From contig NC_092290.1 in NCBI RefSeq assembly GCF_036320965.1, positions 287,920-351,919 on the forward strand: a stretch of 64,000 bases of DNA, written 5' to 3'. Shown one piece after another: positions 48,601 to 52,774 of the stretch. Positions within the stretch are counted from its first letter, which is position 1, and every line of letters starts with the position of its first letter. Position numbers and translations under genes: made by a program. The stretch is from Panulirus ornatus. Taxonomy: Eukaryota; Arthropoda; Malacostraca; Decapoda; Palinuridae. The notes under the pieces are model-generated. The model did no database searches. It was not told the DNA's origin and saw only the letters and a program-made list of their open reading frames with translations.

Positions 48601-49435
48601 TCACGTAAATCATTTCTTAAGCTACCAACGTCTAGCAATAACTCAACTATATCAATAAAATGGGTATGGACACTCATGAATCAAGATTGACTGGCTGTAA
48701 TAATATTTTATACTCAGCTTTATTTCAGTGTGCTCCAGTGTAAATATTAATATCATAAAATATTAATATCATAAATATCATAAAAATATCATAAAAATAT
48801 ACCTCATCATTACCTTTATCACCATCTAATACGTCACATTAATAATATGGGTGGGTTGAGACTGTTAGGTTAACATCATTTGTCTGAATGCTGAATTCCA
48901 ATAAGTTTTGTATCTTAATGACCTGATGTTCATTAAAACTACAAACAAGCTATCGTTGATTGTTATAATACAACGGGCCACTATCCATATTGGCCGAGAT
49001 CAATGATAAAATTTGCATGGATATAATAACAATACATCATAATAAATTTCATACATATCTTCAGAAACATTGCAGTAATGCGGAACAAGGGCATTTGTAC
49101 CAGGATGCAACAGTTGTTCATTATTGACAAGTGTCAGTAGTCATTAAGGGACAAAACGACGGCAGACAGCACAAGTGCAGAAAAGTTTTAAGAGTACAAA
49201 AGGCAGTACGAATCAAAGTGTCTGTCAAAACATAATTTTCCTCTTAAGTTTGGTTCCCCCTCAAAGATAAGTGAACTTACCTGAAGGAGCTTTCATTTAA
49301 CGAGTTCTTAATTGTCACGACTAAGTTGCCTTTGTCACACTCCGACTGAATATCCTTGTGAACTTCAGCAAACTTCAGTTCTTCAGTTGCTTGTGTAATA
49401 ATGCTATTCACTAAAATAGTGGTGTCTTCCTTCAT
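11321..49435 (-). CDS. RRS1: Ribosome biogenesis regulatory protein RRS1 homolog, complete six-exon gene
   Basis: Joined coding exons: 49435-49281, 36742-36605, 28986-28866, 24655-24419, 24185-23950 and 11540-11321. They total 1107 nt, a start codon to a TAA stop with no internal stop, giving 368 residues; human RRS1 is about 365. Every junction has AG acceptor/GT donor dinucleotides and matching phases. Recognisable family blocks in order: a short acidic N-terminus (1-51); the helix with ARDGLQSLFAEVWDLP (about 63-78); LPREKPMPKNRF and KWEQYARDKGI (about 99-122); the conserved tryptophan block WVPRYGYRK plus DPYEDQF (about 140-170); a LGLAMHHAR/ASLGKFQ block (218-236); and a Lys/Arg-rich tail (297-368). 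Known for the family: a nucleolar protein that binds RPF2 and recruits 5S rRNA with RPL5/RPL11 to pre-60S particles. The introns (12.5, 7.6, 4.2, 0.23 and 12.4 kb) are largely LINE sequence. No polyadenylation signal was confidently seen downstream of the stop. Identification is firm; transcript ends are unknown. Confidence 0.93.
11838..11847. repeat. Target-site duplication, left copy
   Basis: atcagatcta abuts the LINE 3' tail and is repeated exactly at 14018-14027 beyond its truncated 5' end. Confidence 0.75.
11848..14017 (-). mobile_element. LINE copy with 10-bp target-site duplication, in RRS1 intron 5
   Basis: The copy is flanked by the direct repeat atcagatcta (11838-11847 and 14018-14027). 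On the minus strand it holds frames 13970-13716 (pre-RT, VVKALRKMKAAKAAGLDG), 13762-13133 (RT motif A FVDLEKAYDRVD, motif B GCVMSPWLFN) and 13120-12302 (LLFANDTALVA, then the C-terminal block). The catalytic FADD is mutated to FAND and two frameshifts separate the frames, so it is dead. The 3' tail ends gcgacaaagcaaaatg + aataa-type repeats. It is 5' truncated. Confidence 0.9.
14018..14027. repeat. Target-site duplication, right copy
   Basis: atcagatcta, identical to 11838-11847. Together they bound a 2170-bp LINE insertion. Confidence 0.75.
14130..15010 (+). mobile_element. Decayed LINE 5' region, internally deleted
   Basis: A tail-like 'cccacaatggcaaggtagca' opens it. From 14250 the LINE 5' head appears ('ataggggagaaagaattct', 'gtagaaagcaactaagatgg', 'aggctggggtgtctaaatg'). 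It then jumps straight to the end of the endonuclease ('gctgaaaaagaactggtgat', 'gggaatacctggttt', a SDHC-like 'tctgatcactgtcttgtgg') and the linker upstream of the RT. Most of the endonuclease is absent. No open frame survives. Confidence 0.65.
15018..16453 (-). mobile_element. Decayed LINE copy with internal tandem duplication and 5' head
   Basis: On the minus strand, RT text appears in 15927-15634 (NCRGISLLSIPGKLYGRILN). The 'cost of entry' segment with PLYKGK and 'PEDQWNA' occurs twice in tandem (15795-15929 and 15930-16056). 16270-16090 is the endonuclease start (LALSETKL on minus) and 16453-16300 is the LINE 5' head. Most of the endonuclease is deleted. There are many substitutions. Confidence 0.7.
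15795..16056 (-). repeat. About 135-bp tandem duplication inside a LINE
   Basis: Two adjacent diverged copies of the same LINE segment: 'tttatacaattggactata...' and 'tttatacaactggactatac', each followed by 'atgcattccac', 'caccaaa/atccatacatac' type text and 'cttatcaaccaataaac'. The copies differ at several sites, so the duplication is old. Confidence 0.7.
16454..16940 (+). mobile_element. LINE 3' fragment (RT C-terminal end and 3'UTR)
   Basis: It starts at the 'HMERI.EERLTKRIYMSEVE' coding region, continues through 'gtgaaaaagattttgagtga' and the 3'UTR ('catctggggtaaaccatggg', 'gatgctacttcactgaagca'), then a shortened TA/GT segment. The usual terminal hairpin is missing. It abuts the next copy directly. 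Confidence 0.7.
16941..18923 (+). mobile_element. LINE copy, RT and 3' end, with internal deletion
   Basis: It starts at 'acatcggtgacgggggata' (pre-RT linker). About 290 bp of RT is deleted near 17258, after which the frame 17243-17941 carries ALKNVCEKYLEKQMDLYVAF, DLEKAYDRVD, GCVMSPWLFN and LLFADDTALVADSCEKLQKL. A frameshift at about 17925 leads to 17938-18408 (the C-terminal block to NWNDVV, then a TAA). The 3'UTR holds two (TA/TG) blocks (18690-18730 and 18735-18780). The tail hairpin and a poly-A-like end run to 18923. Confidence 0.88.
18924..20705 (+). mobile_element. LINE copy, 5'-truncated RT to tail
   Basis: It begins at 'catggctcatggtcaagtgc' (GQVPEDWQNACIVPL). Frames 18808-19257, 19270-19713 and 19674-20054 cover RT motifs A (DLEKAYDRVD), B (GCMMSPWLFN) and C (LMFSDDIALVA), separated by frameshifts and a stop. 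FADD is changed to FSDD. The 3'UTR runs to the tail 'gagacagcgacaaagcaaaa' + taaataaat. Confidence 0.88.
20738..20963 (-). mobile_element. SINE-like element, left arm of palindrome
   Basis: On the minus strand: the 5' head 'tccctggggataggggagaa', 'tgcgtgtcgtagaaggcgac' and 'ggctggaaatcctcccctc', a poly-T/A stretch, then 'ccaaaagaaggaacagagaa', 'aggtccagtcctatgttctt' and the tail hairpin 'cgctacctcgctaacacggg' + aaatggcg. About 226 bp. No coding capacity. Confidence 0.8.
20982..21211 (+). mobile_element. SINE-like element, right arm of palindrome
   Basis: The same element in the opposite orientation, 18 bp from its partner. The two 5' heads face each other. It ends 'ctacctcgctatcgcggg' + aaatagcg and joins a LINE fragment at once. 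Confidence 0.8.
21212..21644 (+). mobile_element. LINE 3' fragment with shortened 3'UTR
   Basis: 72 codons of RT C-terminus (HMERMSEERLTKRIYVSEVE to NWSDVVYRG), stop, then a 3'UTR in which 'catggaaagctgtg' jumps directly to 'taggtatgtatatttgcg'. The middle ~200-300 bp of the standard 3'UTR is missing. It ends with the tail hairpin and poly-A (21630-21644) followed by (AT)n. The same junction recurs at about 22480 and 27165. Confidence 0.8.
21640..21674. repeat. (AT)n microsatellite
   Basis: About 15 AT dinucleotides between a LINE poly-A and the next LINE copy. Confidence 0.85.
21675..23815 (-). mobile_element. LINE copy interrupted by a nested LINE
   Basis: The host copy occupies 21675-22322 and 23603-23815 (minus). 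Its sequence breaks inside the RT at 'tttgcttttctaag' (22322) and resumes at 'cttttctaagtatttctcac' (23603), so the insertion duplicated about 10 bp. Near 21710 it also has an internal deletion joining KGDKSECSN to the HRV region. 22049-21720 retains the RT (LFTDDTALVVDSCEKLQKL; FADD altered to FTDD). Confidence 0.88.
22323..23602 (-). mobile_element. Nested young LINE copy with a 340-codon open RT frame
   Basis: The 3' poly-A (T run 22324-22346) and tail hairpin are followed, on the minus strand, by an uninterrupted 340-residue frame (23559-22537). It starts at GGKLLEAVKSFYRGCKACVR and includes GCVMSPWLFN, LLFADDTALVADSCEKLQKL and the full C-terminus to NWSDVVYRG. Diagnostic residues (KVCGRRKL, LSADGT, AEVDHRV, RRMDVLE, RTMCGV) are shared with the copy at 27012-28187. 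It is 5' truncated and flanked by cttttctaag duplications. It looks recent. Confidence 0.9.
23950..24185 (-). CDS. RRS1: RRS1 coding exon 5
   Basis: The acceptor ACTGCAG and the donor GTAGG (23949-23945) bound 236 nt. The exon encodes LGLAMHHARHATASLGKFQP, a basic KVKGLGKKRRQEQ stretch, and KPQLNLDGAIHKQIKDENIR. These correspond to the RRS1 'lg.Am..Ak.sTaSlGkF...lp.Ek' and 'k.qldv..A.nkqi..e' blocks. It ends with 2 nt of a split arginine codon. Confidence 0.94.
24419..24655 (-). CDS. RRS1: RRS1 coding exon 4
   Basis: The acceptor ATCCTAG and the donor GTAAGTAG (24418 downward) bound 237 nt (79 codons, phase 0 at both ends). They encode QWVPRYGYRKVKAEKEKNWV, then a DHGDPYEDQFFKAAELKKEN block and a RLRNIARNRKLRVP block. 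These are the most conserved RRS1 core motifs: 'RWGYkr', 'DPlEDqF' and 'NElNRLRNLAR'. Confidence 0.95.
24820..25660 (-). pseudogene. APE-type endonuclease remnant of a third LINE type
   Basis: On the minus strand 25660-25560 reads LRVKVLNVNGMTGESKWREI, like the start of an exonuclease/endonuclease/phosphatase domain (LKVLNVNgMtG). 25198-24962 reads NVVMLGGANAKVGCDEIGEM, then GVPEVDENGSYHLDICAERG and LFLANTFFQHK, the 'GD.NAkvG....G..G.p..NeNG..Ll..c...gL.i.NT.F' region of LINE endonucleases. 24960-24830 continues KRRAKGFDTVAVDERL and ARVMRGFFGDPDG. It differs from the dominant LINE endonuclease. No RT is attached. Confidence 0.6.
25661..26029. other. Unassigned intronic stretch
   Basis: It may be the 5' leader of the endonuclease remnant or unique intron sequence. 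The + frame 25814-26020 has no recognised domain. Confidence 0.3.
26030..26790 (-). mobile_element. Decayed LINE RT copy
   Basis: The minus strand follows the dominant LINE RT in order (reading from 26790): DLEKAYNRVD-like, then 'CHHHG' text equivalent to SPWLFN, the FADD area, and the ITKLL/VNVTK block. Nearly every codon has changes and there are many stops. It is much older than the copies at 22.3-23.6 and 27.0-28.2 kb. Confidence 0.6.
27012..28187 (-). mobile_element. Young LINE copy with a 309-codon open RT frame
   Basis: The poly-A (T run 27013-27042) and tail hairpin are followed by the shortened 3'UTR. On the minus strand comes an uninterrupted frame 28157-27228: GLRQGCVMSPWLFN, LLFADDTALVADSCEKLQKL and the C-terminus to NWSHVVYRG. 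It has the same diagnostic residues and 3'UTR junction as 22323-23602. It is 5' truncated at about 28187, inside RRS1 intron 3. Confidence 0.9.
28188..28860. other. RRS1 intron 3 sequence without recognised feature
   Basis: AT-rich. A (GATG)n-like run at 28675-28690 is the only repeat noticed. The phrase about 'gctggagaaa' recurs at 28447 and 28611, suggesting a weak local duplication. Confidence 0.35.
28866..28986 (-). CDS. RRS1: RRS1 coding exon 3
   Basis: The acceptor TTCTACAG and the donor GTAAG (28865-28861) bound 121 nt. They encode LPREKPMPKNRFISKWEQYA followed by RDKGIQRKKRAKKTWDDVLK. This is the RRS1 signature 'LPREKPlP..k..T.We.FA..KGI..kKk...vwDe'. It ends in phase 0. Confidence 0.94.
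29015..30245 (+). mobile_element. Older LINE copy, RT and 3'UTR
   Basis: It begins at the 'RDALWKVLRIYG' region ('gatgctttgtggaaggtctt'), passes the FADD region ('tgctgatgatacagcacc') and the C-terminal block ('gaggagaccaaattggagat'-like text near 29920), and ends in the 3'UTR at 'ggtactacctcgctgacata'. Frequent stops and indels. It lies in RRS1 intron 2. Confidence 0.75.
30335..31240 (-). mobile_element. LINE 3' copy
   Basis: The tail hairpin at 30355-30385 and the TA/CA-rich 3'UTR are followed (minus) by the RT C-terminus in frames 30948-30676 and 31289-30927 (KAKIGMFEGIVVPTMLYGCE, RMSEERLTKS), with a frameshift near 30945. It is truncated at 31240, immediately before a + strand LINE 5' end. 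Confidence 0.85.
31253..34770 (+). mobile_element. Nearly full-length APE-type LINE (endonuclease plus reverse transcriptase)
   Basis: Most complete copy, about 3.5 kb. 5' head 31253-31440. Endonuclease frame 31447-31905 (LALSETK with Glu29, VIIGAYAPG, VIVMSDLNAK) continues frameshifted in 31977-32438 (RRDGQRALLDYVLIDR, MSDHYLVEAK with the catalytic-type His). RT 32447-33430 holds VVKALRKMKAGKAAGLDD, PLYKGKGDKSECSNYRGISL, GFRSGRGCVD and DLEKAYDRVD. A TGA at 33428-33430 interrupts 'GLRQG'. 33440-33697 has SPWLFNLFMDG and LLFADDTAMVA, then a ~14-bp deletion shifts frame. 33723-34361 is the C-terminus (RRSGRPNWRWKDGVKKIL). The 3'UTR ends with the hairpin 'taacgcgggagacagcgac' and A-run. Single-ORF architecture with endonuclease then RT suggests an RTE-like clade, but I cannot fix the clade. 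The copy is inactive. Confidence 0.92.
34771..34890 (+). mobile_element. 5'-truncated SINE-like copy
   Basis: It joins the LINE A-run at 'aaggaacagagaagggggcc', then 'gcccagtcctctgttctta' and the tail 'cgctaccttgctaacgtggg' + aaatggcgaatagtttgaaag. The head is missing. Confidence 0.7.
34912..35490 (-). mobile_element. LINE RT C-terminal fragment
   Basis: The minus strand encodes KNVWKARTLFQRAKMGMFEG, VVPTMLCGCEVWALDRVVRR and, near 35050, a KDGVKKILSDWGLNMQEG-like end. It carries a 4-bp-scale frameshift around 35215. The 3'UTR and tail are absent. It is preceded by short TA-rich sequence. Confidence 0.75.
35494..35585 (+). mobile_element. LINE tail-only fragment (older tail type)
   Basis: 'gtgcctttctttgtttgttt' is followed by 'ggggctaacttactgatgct' and 'agaaatggcgatcaagtatg'. 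This is the terminal hairpin region with the gatcaagtat-type ending seen at 4700. Confidence 0.55.
35843..36505 (-). mobile_element. Decayed LINE 3' copy
   Basis: It starts with the tail-like 'tttcctgtgttagtgaggca', then the 3'UTR ('ctagctgtcatgtgtaatgc', 'cctttccatggcttcttctg') and RT C-terminal text through 36505. On minus, 36274-36092 still reads EEKLTLKIYVSEVEGTRRRP. Many substitutions; it ends 100 bp before RRS1 exon 2. Confidence 0.7.
36605..36742 (-). CDS. RRS1: RRS1 coding exon 2
   Basis: The acceptor TTTTACAG (36750-36743) precedes the exon and a GTGGG donor (36604-36600) follows it. The 138 nt encode DPEKSDAYLSALARDGLQSL and then FAEVWDLPREWIDSAVFVTL plus PKPSTR. This is the conserved RRS1 'ARDntQlLinelWqLPte..e..iva.LPeP.t' block. 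Both ends split an arginine codon (phase 2). Confidence 0.92.
36743..37264. other. RRS1 intron 1 start, no recognised feature
   Basis: It begins with the exon 2 acceptor and polypyrimidine tract on the minus strand. The remainder is AT-rich, with an A-run at 36850-36860 beside a decayed SINE-like scrap ('catctgttcctgatgctag'). Confidence 0.35.
37265..37512 (+). mobile_element. Complete SINE-like element
   Basis: The 5' head 'atccctggggataggggatt' and 'tgcgtgtcgtagaaggcgac', 'ggctggaaatcctcccctct', a T-run (37374-37391), 'ccaaaagaaggaacagagaa', 'gcccagtcctctgttctta', tail 'cgctacctcgctaatgcggg' + aaatggcgaatagtttgaaag. About 245 bp from head to tail, the best reference copy for this element. 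Confidence 0.85.
37518..40378 (-). mobile_element. Long LINE copy, endonuclease end through tail
   Basis: The tail is at 37540-37580 with the 3'UTR to 37990. On minus: C-terminus 38451-38083; RT 39179-38448 (DLEKAHDRVD, GCVISPWLFN, LLFADDTVLVADLCEKLQKL); pre-RT 39450-39112 with a ~20-bp duplication around 39390-39410; and 40219-39701 (MSDHYLVEAK, NFRENEKMFWKEVNKV). It is truncated at 40378, within the end of the endonuclease. Frameshifts at about 38450, 39150 and 39420 inactivate it. Confidence 0.9.
40386..41196 (-). mobile_element. LINE RT segment without 3' end
   Basis: On minus, 41203-40823 holds PEDWRNASIVPLYKGK, GISLLSISGKLYGRVLIERV and FMDLEKAY; 40836-40462 holds GCMMSPWLFN and LLFADDTALVADSCEKLQNL. 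It begins abruptly at 'caaccctcaaccctactgta' next to the endonuclease end of the previous copy and lacks the C-terminal block and 3'UTR. It may be the other part of a rearranged element. Confidence 0.8.
41197..41268 (-). mobile_element. LINE 3'UTR scrap
   Basis: 'ccgccacacaaaataacaac', 'ccccctccccccgcatgtgc' and 'gaggtagcgctaggaaaaga' belong to the LINE 3'UTR around its first hairpin. It is out of place beside the pre-RT region, so the locus is rearranged. Confidence 0.6.
41269..41420 (-). mobile_element. SINE-like copy lacking its 5' head
   Basis: On minus the tail 'cgctacctcgctaatgcggg' + aaatggcg and the central 'ccaaaagaaggaacagaagg' text are intact. The 5' half stops at the A-rich stretch (41385-41411), where the next LINE begins. 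Confidence 0.7.
41423..42955 (+). mobile_element. LINE copy, pre-RT through RT C-terminus
   Basis: It starts at 'acatcagtgaagggggctaa'. Frames 41721-41936 (PEDWRNACIVPLYKGKGDKS) and 41964-42707 (DLEKAFDRVVRDALWKVLRI, LLFADDTALVADSCEKLQKL, LGVDLAADGTMEAEVNHRVG) are split by a TAG at 41935. Motif B is altered to SRQWCVMPPWLFN. A frameshift near 42660 follows, and the copy stops at about 42955 inside the SEERLTKR region. Confidence 0.88.
42956..43130 (+). mobile_element. Older LINE C-terminal fragment
   Basis: 'gtatggtaataaaaagcgtg', 'aatggtttggacacatgaag', 'gtgtcagaagtggag' and 'gaccaatttggagatggagg' repeat the C-terminal coding region already present in the copy just before it, but more diverged. 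The new copy probably recombined with or inserted beside it. Confidence 0.6.
43131..43690 (+). other. Coding-like decayed sequence, family unknown
   Basis: A + frame at about 43309-43571 without a start codon reads QANLGEGENNYQNFPIHFQL and continues with PLAWGKWFGGTERNQVIALW. It ends in TAA. It could be part of an old retroelement or a gene remnant. The reading potential may resume after the 3.5-kb block at 47186 (RMSQKALTETQTIPPSAKPL). I do not recognise it. Confidence 0.3.
43691..44089 (+). repeat. Left 0.4-kb direct copy (MITE-like)
   Basis: It shares with 46788-47179 the landmarks 'cctatggcaagcactga', 'ctgttgaagagttaggccaa', 'caaaatattactatag' and 'ctgccctacctgccatacc'. Its right end is eroded (ccctacatatagcag) compared with the intact ccctagatacaccactg of the other copy. 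Confidence 0.8.
44090..46787. repeat. Tandem array of about nine ~300-bp AT-rich units
   Basis: Each unit runs 'tttttctcagaaaa', 'tagatttcctttaaaaactc', 'gctgaatacaaatctggtgt', 'taagctgttaaatgaagtca', 'gcatcgtatttactgagtat', 'gtatagaagtgtttgaatat' and 'ctttcaattttgaaac'. The phrase agaagtgtttgaatat or a variant recurs near 44323, 44617, 44935, 45188, 45512, 45823, 46066, 46400 and 46718, giving periods of about 245-335 bp. Units differ by indels. No coding. Confidence 0.88.
46788..47179 (+). repeat. Right 0.4-kb direct copy (MITE-like)
   Basis: It begins 'caggggcatatctag' and ends 'ccctagatacaccactg', so on its own it has imperfect inverted ends like a MITE. It is similar along its length to 43691-44089. 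Confidence 0.8.
47180..49280. other. RRS1 intron 1, mostly unassigned
   Basis: A 40-bp direct duplication ('gtggtgtggtgaactgcaaa' + 'ccaaaggaaact...') lies at 47300-47371. Short frames at 47089-47373 and 47457-47678 have no recognised domain. 48725-48805 is a (ATATCATAAA)-like simple repeat. Otherwise AT-rich intron sequence. Confidence 0.35.
49281..49435 (-). CDS. RRS1: RRS1 coding exon 1 (start codon)
   Basis: The ATG at 49435-49433 opens 51 codons plus 2 nt, ending before a GTAAG donor (49280-49276). The encoded segment reads MKEDTTILVNSIITQATEEL and continues through EVHKDIQSECDKGNLVV, matching the layout of RRS1 N-termini (a 'vHKelel.fDlGNLl' type block). No in-frame upstream ATG was chosen because family homology begins here. 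The start sits about 200 bp from the tail of a LINE inserted upstream. Confidence 0.85.
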
Positions 49436-49636
49436 TATTGGCTTTCGTTTCTCACTGTGAACACACGTGGAGGTTAAGGGAAATGTAATGGTGGACGGCA
49501 GCGTTCGTGTTGGATACTTGCGGATTCAAGGATTTACATTTGTATTTATTTGGCAAAATAAACACACATCAATATTTGACCAACACGAAACGTTGCAACA
49601 CAAGATATTTAACTATCTTCGAAATCATGCAAAAAG
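49436..49636 (-). promoter_or_regulatory. RRS1: Presumed RRS1 5' flank/promoter
   Basis: These 201 bp are all that separates the RRS1 start codon from a LINE inserted upstream. CCAAT directly precedes the ATG (agccaataATG) and is more likely 5'UTR than a CCAAT box. No TATA box is evident. Inference from position only. Confidence 0.3.
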
Positions 49637-50558
49637 TGTGATAGGGTTGAGGGACAAGTCAATTGGGAGGTAAGTTTAAATGGAGAAAAAACTGGAGGAA
49701 GTGAAGTGCTTTAGGTATCTGGGAGTGGATTTGGCAGCGGATGGAACAATGGAAGCTGAAGTGAATCACAGAGTAGAGGAGGGAACGAAGGTTCTGGGAG
49801 CGTTAAAGAATATGTGGAAGGCGAGAACGATATCTCGGAAAGCAAAAAATGGGTATGTTTGAAGGAATAGTGGTTCCAACAATGTTATATGGTTGCGAGG
49901 CATGAGTATAGATAGGGTTGTGCGGAGGAGGGTGGATGTTTTGGAAATGAGATGTTTGAGGACAATATGTGGTGTGAGGTGCTTTGAGTAATGAAAGGGT
50001 AAGAGAGATGTGTGGTAATAAAAAGAGTGTGGTTGAAAAGGCAGAAGAGGGTGTATTGAAATGGTTTGGACACATGGAGAGAATGAGTGAGGAAAGATTG
50101 ACAAAGAGAATATATGTGTGAGAGGTGGAGGGAACGAGAAGAAGTGGAAGACCAAATTGGAGGTGGAAGGATGGAGTGAAAAAGATTTTGAGCGATCGGG
50201 GCCAGAACATGCAAGAGGGTGAAAGTCTGACAATGAATAGAGTGAATTGGAACGATGTGGTACACTGGGGTCGACGTGCTGTCAATGGATTGAACCAGGG
50301 CATGTGAAGCGTCTGGGGTAAACCATGGAAAGTTTTGAGGGGCCTGGATGTGGAAAGGGAGCTGTGGTTTCGGTGCATTATACATGACAGCTAGAAACTG
50401 AGTGTGAACGAATGTGGCATTTGTTGTCTTTTCCTAGCGCTATCTCGCGCAGATGTGGGGGGAGGGGGTTGTCATTTCATGTGTGGCGGGGTGGCGACGA
50501 AATGAATAAAGGTAGCATATATGAATTATGTACATGTGTATATATGTATATGTCTGTG

Positions 50559-50629
<71 letters not shown>

Positions 50630-50765
50630 GTTGAAATGTATAGGTATGTATATGTGCGTGTGTGGACGTGTATGTATATACATGTGTATGTGGGTGAGTT
50701 GGGCCATCATTTCGTGTTTCCTTGCGCTACCTCGCTAACGCGGGAGACAGCGACAAAGTATAAGA
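49637..50765 (+). mobile_element. LINE 3' copy just upstream of RRS1
   Basis: It starts at 'gtgatagggttgagggacaa'. The frame 49680-49862 encodes EEVKCFRYLGVDLAADGTME, then frameshifts, and the C-terminus (RRSGRPNWRWKDGVKKIL) follows near 50125-50307. There is a 20-bp-scale deletion around 49980. The 3'UTR carries a long (TA)n at 50565-50628. The tail is 'taacgcgggagacagcgaca' + aagtataagaaataa. Confidence 0.88.
50565..50628. repeat. (TA)n microsatellite in LINE 3'UTR
   Basis: About 32 uninterrupted TA dinucleotides, expanded from the short TA/TG segment that every LINE 3'UTR here carries at this position. Confidence 0.9.
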
Positions 50766-50859
50766 AATAATACTTAGTATTCAGGAAATTATTAAGTGAT
50801 GATTATTCACGTCTTACTCCATAGGAGAAATTTCAATTTTTCATTTTTTCTCGTTTTTT

Positions 50860-51640
50860 ATTTCACCTACCATTTAGCTCTACATGCATAAGTATCTAAC
50901 GCGCTAAATTTATCAAAGGCAATACGAGTTCTGCGAAGAGCGTAAAGAATATGTATCTTACATTTCTTTTGCATTAACCTGCATTCGAAAAGCATTCAAT
51001 TTCCTAGTAATATTACTATACCAAAATGAACAAGCATAATCGAAATAATACTGAATCTGAGGAGTTTCAAGTATTATTCTTTTACATGATTCAGACTGAA
51101 ATTGAGAATATTTTTGAAAATGACCCCAAGTTTGAAAACTTTTTAAATATTTCAAAAGCACTAATGTCACCAGATAATTGGAGGTCTTGCTATACTTCTG
51201 AATAGTTTGCAGATGAATGTGATTTAGGTTCATTTCCATTACACAGTACTCTAGTGGAACCAACATTATTCAAAAATTGTTTTGAAGCAAATAGACTGGA
51301 CTCAGATTTACCTTAAATGCAGTGATAATTTATTCTCCGTTAAACCACTCACTCTATGAAACCATCTCCGGACTCCAGGTATCTTTTATCACTGACATTA
51401 GTAATACAGAGTCGTCTGTGTACATCACAACTTTAGACTTTCCTGCTGTGGTCATGTTATTGTTAATATGTACCAGAAATACAAGGGGCGGATCTGAACA
51501 ACAGAATTCATGAACAATTGGAAAACAGTGTTGAAGATCAAACCCGAAGAAAACAGAAACTATAACCAAGGTAATATTAATGCAGTAGAAATAACCGACT
51601 GCTTGACTTTTGAACAAAGAACCAACCCACACCAAATCAT
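50860..51640 (-). pseudogene. CR1/jockey-like LINE RT remnant, minus strand
   Basis: On minus, 51490-51354 reads PLVFLVHINNNMTTAGKSKV and VMYTDDSVLLMS, an RT catalytic (Y/F)xDD motif in normal context. Lower down, 51266-50958 includes the helix NLNHIHLQTIQKYSK-like text and YYFDYACSFWYSNITRKLNA, and about 50940-50880 reads RRTRIAFDKFSALD. These match the usual 'l.p.fdYacs.W...l.kklk...q..qnk..R' C-terminus of such elements. Frameshifts and stops are present. It differs from both the dominant LINE and the 6.3-kb remnant. Confidence 0.7.
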
Positions 51641-51689
51641 ATACCCAGCCCGACTTATTCCAAACATATGCCTTTTAATTGCGCCTAAT

Positions 51690-51968
51690 TGTTCGTCCTT
51701 GTCTTGTATGGTTGTGTAACGTTGTGAAGCCAGTAGTTTGTATTCACCCTGTATCGTTTTGTGACCGTAAATCCTAGTCTTTGTCATCCTCATATGGTTG
51801 TGTTACCTTATGAATTCAGCCTTGTCGTGCGTGTCCTCGTTTTGTATGGTTGTGTGACCGCGAGACGCCAGTTTCTCGTCATGCATGATTATGTGACTTT
51901 GTGACGCCTAGTGGTTTGTCCTCGTCTTGTGTGGCTGTCCTCGTATGGTTGTTTGACCTCGTGAGTGG
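51690..51968 (+). repeat. Degenerate ~45-65-bp tandem repeat
   Basis: About five loose repeats of a 'cctcgtcttgtatggttgtg' + 'tgaccttgtgacgccagt' type unit. Unit lengths vary and divergence is high. Confidence 0.5.
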
Positions 51969-52774
51969 GCCTCTGAAAGGGGGATGCAGGGGATACATTT
52001 ACCCGGGCCCAGTGGTCCAAAAGGGGGGCCCGGGAATTTCCTGGGATCTCTGTAAATGCAGAAAATCAACAGAGCGTTCAATTCCACCCCTCTCTCATCT
52101 CCATGTCTATGATTGTTGCATGACATGTAGCTCTCCTCATGGTTGAGAGTTGTTGCATGAATTGTAGTTTCCCTCCTAGGTGGATGGGTTTTATATGAGT
52201 CTTGTAGGAAATTTTAATGTCACTTGGTGTGTTGGTTCTCCGTCTTGATGGTTGGTTGATACAGTTTTTACTTGGGGAGATTCTTTTCTGTTAACTTATG
52301 TAAATTGGACAGTGCAGACTATAACACAGGCAACATTTTCTCCAAGGTTAGGAGGCTGCAAGCGATATGGAACTCAAATTGTGGGAAAGGTTTTCCCTCA
52401 GCGGGTGGAAGACACACAATTGTAGTGCTGGGAAGAATGTCCACTTTACGCCTACAACATGTCCGTCATCACACCTTATTGCTGTAAGTTGCTAATTTAT
52501 TCTATTATTGTTTGATTATTATTTTGGGATTCAAAAGAAAATCTTGCTTTATGGAAAAGGTCAGGTCCAGAAAAAAACAAGAGGATCATAGGATGGGATA
52601 TCCTTATACTTTGCACATCCAAAAGCATTAGTCTGTAGTTATAAGAGAATCAATAATTGTTTACATCTGATATTTTGGTATGTGAGCTTCATGAACTTGA
52701 AACTGTAGTGAATAAAAAAGAAGATATTCAAGTTTCCTACCATGAAAAAAAAGGGATTTCTTTTATATCTAATA
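51969..52774. other. Unassigned stretch
   Basis: 51990-52050 has a GC-rich inverted motif (acccgggccc ... gggcccggga), possibly a hairpin or transposon end. 52130-52500 shows no recognised coding. 52500-52774 is AT-rich. Confidence 0.3.

Noticed and set aside
51900..52146. GC-rich frames around 52.0 kb
   Set aside because: Overlapping frames on both strands over a gggccc-rich stretch, without family resemblance.
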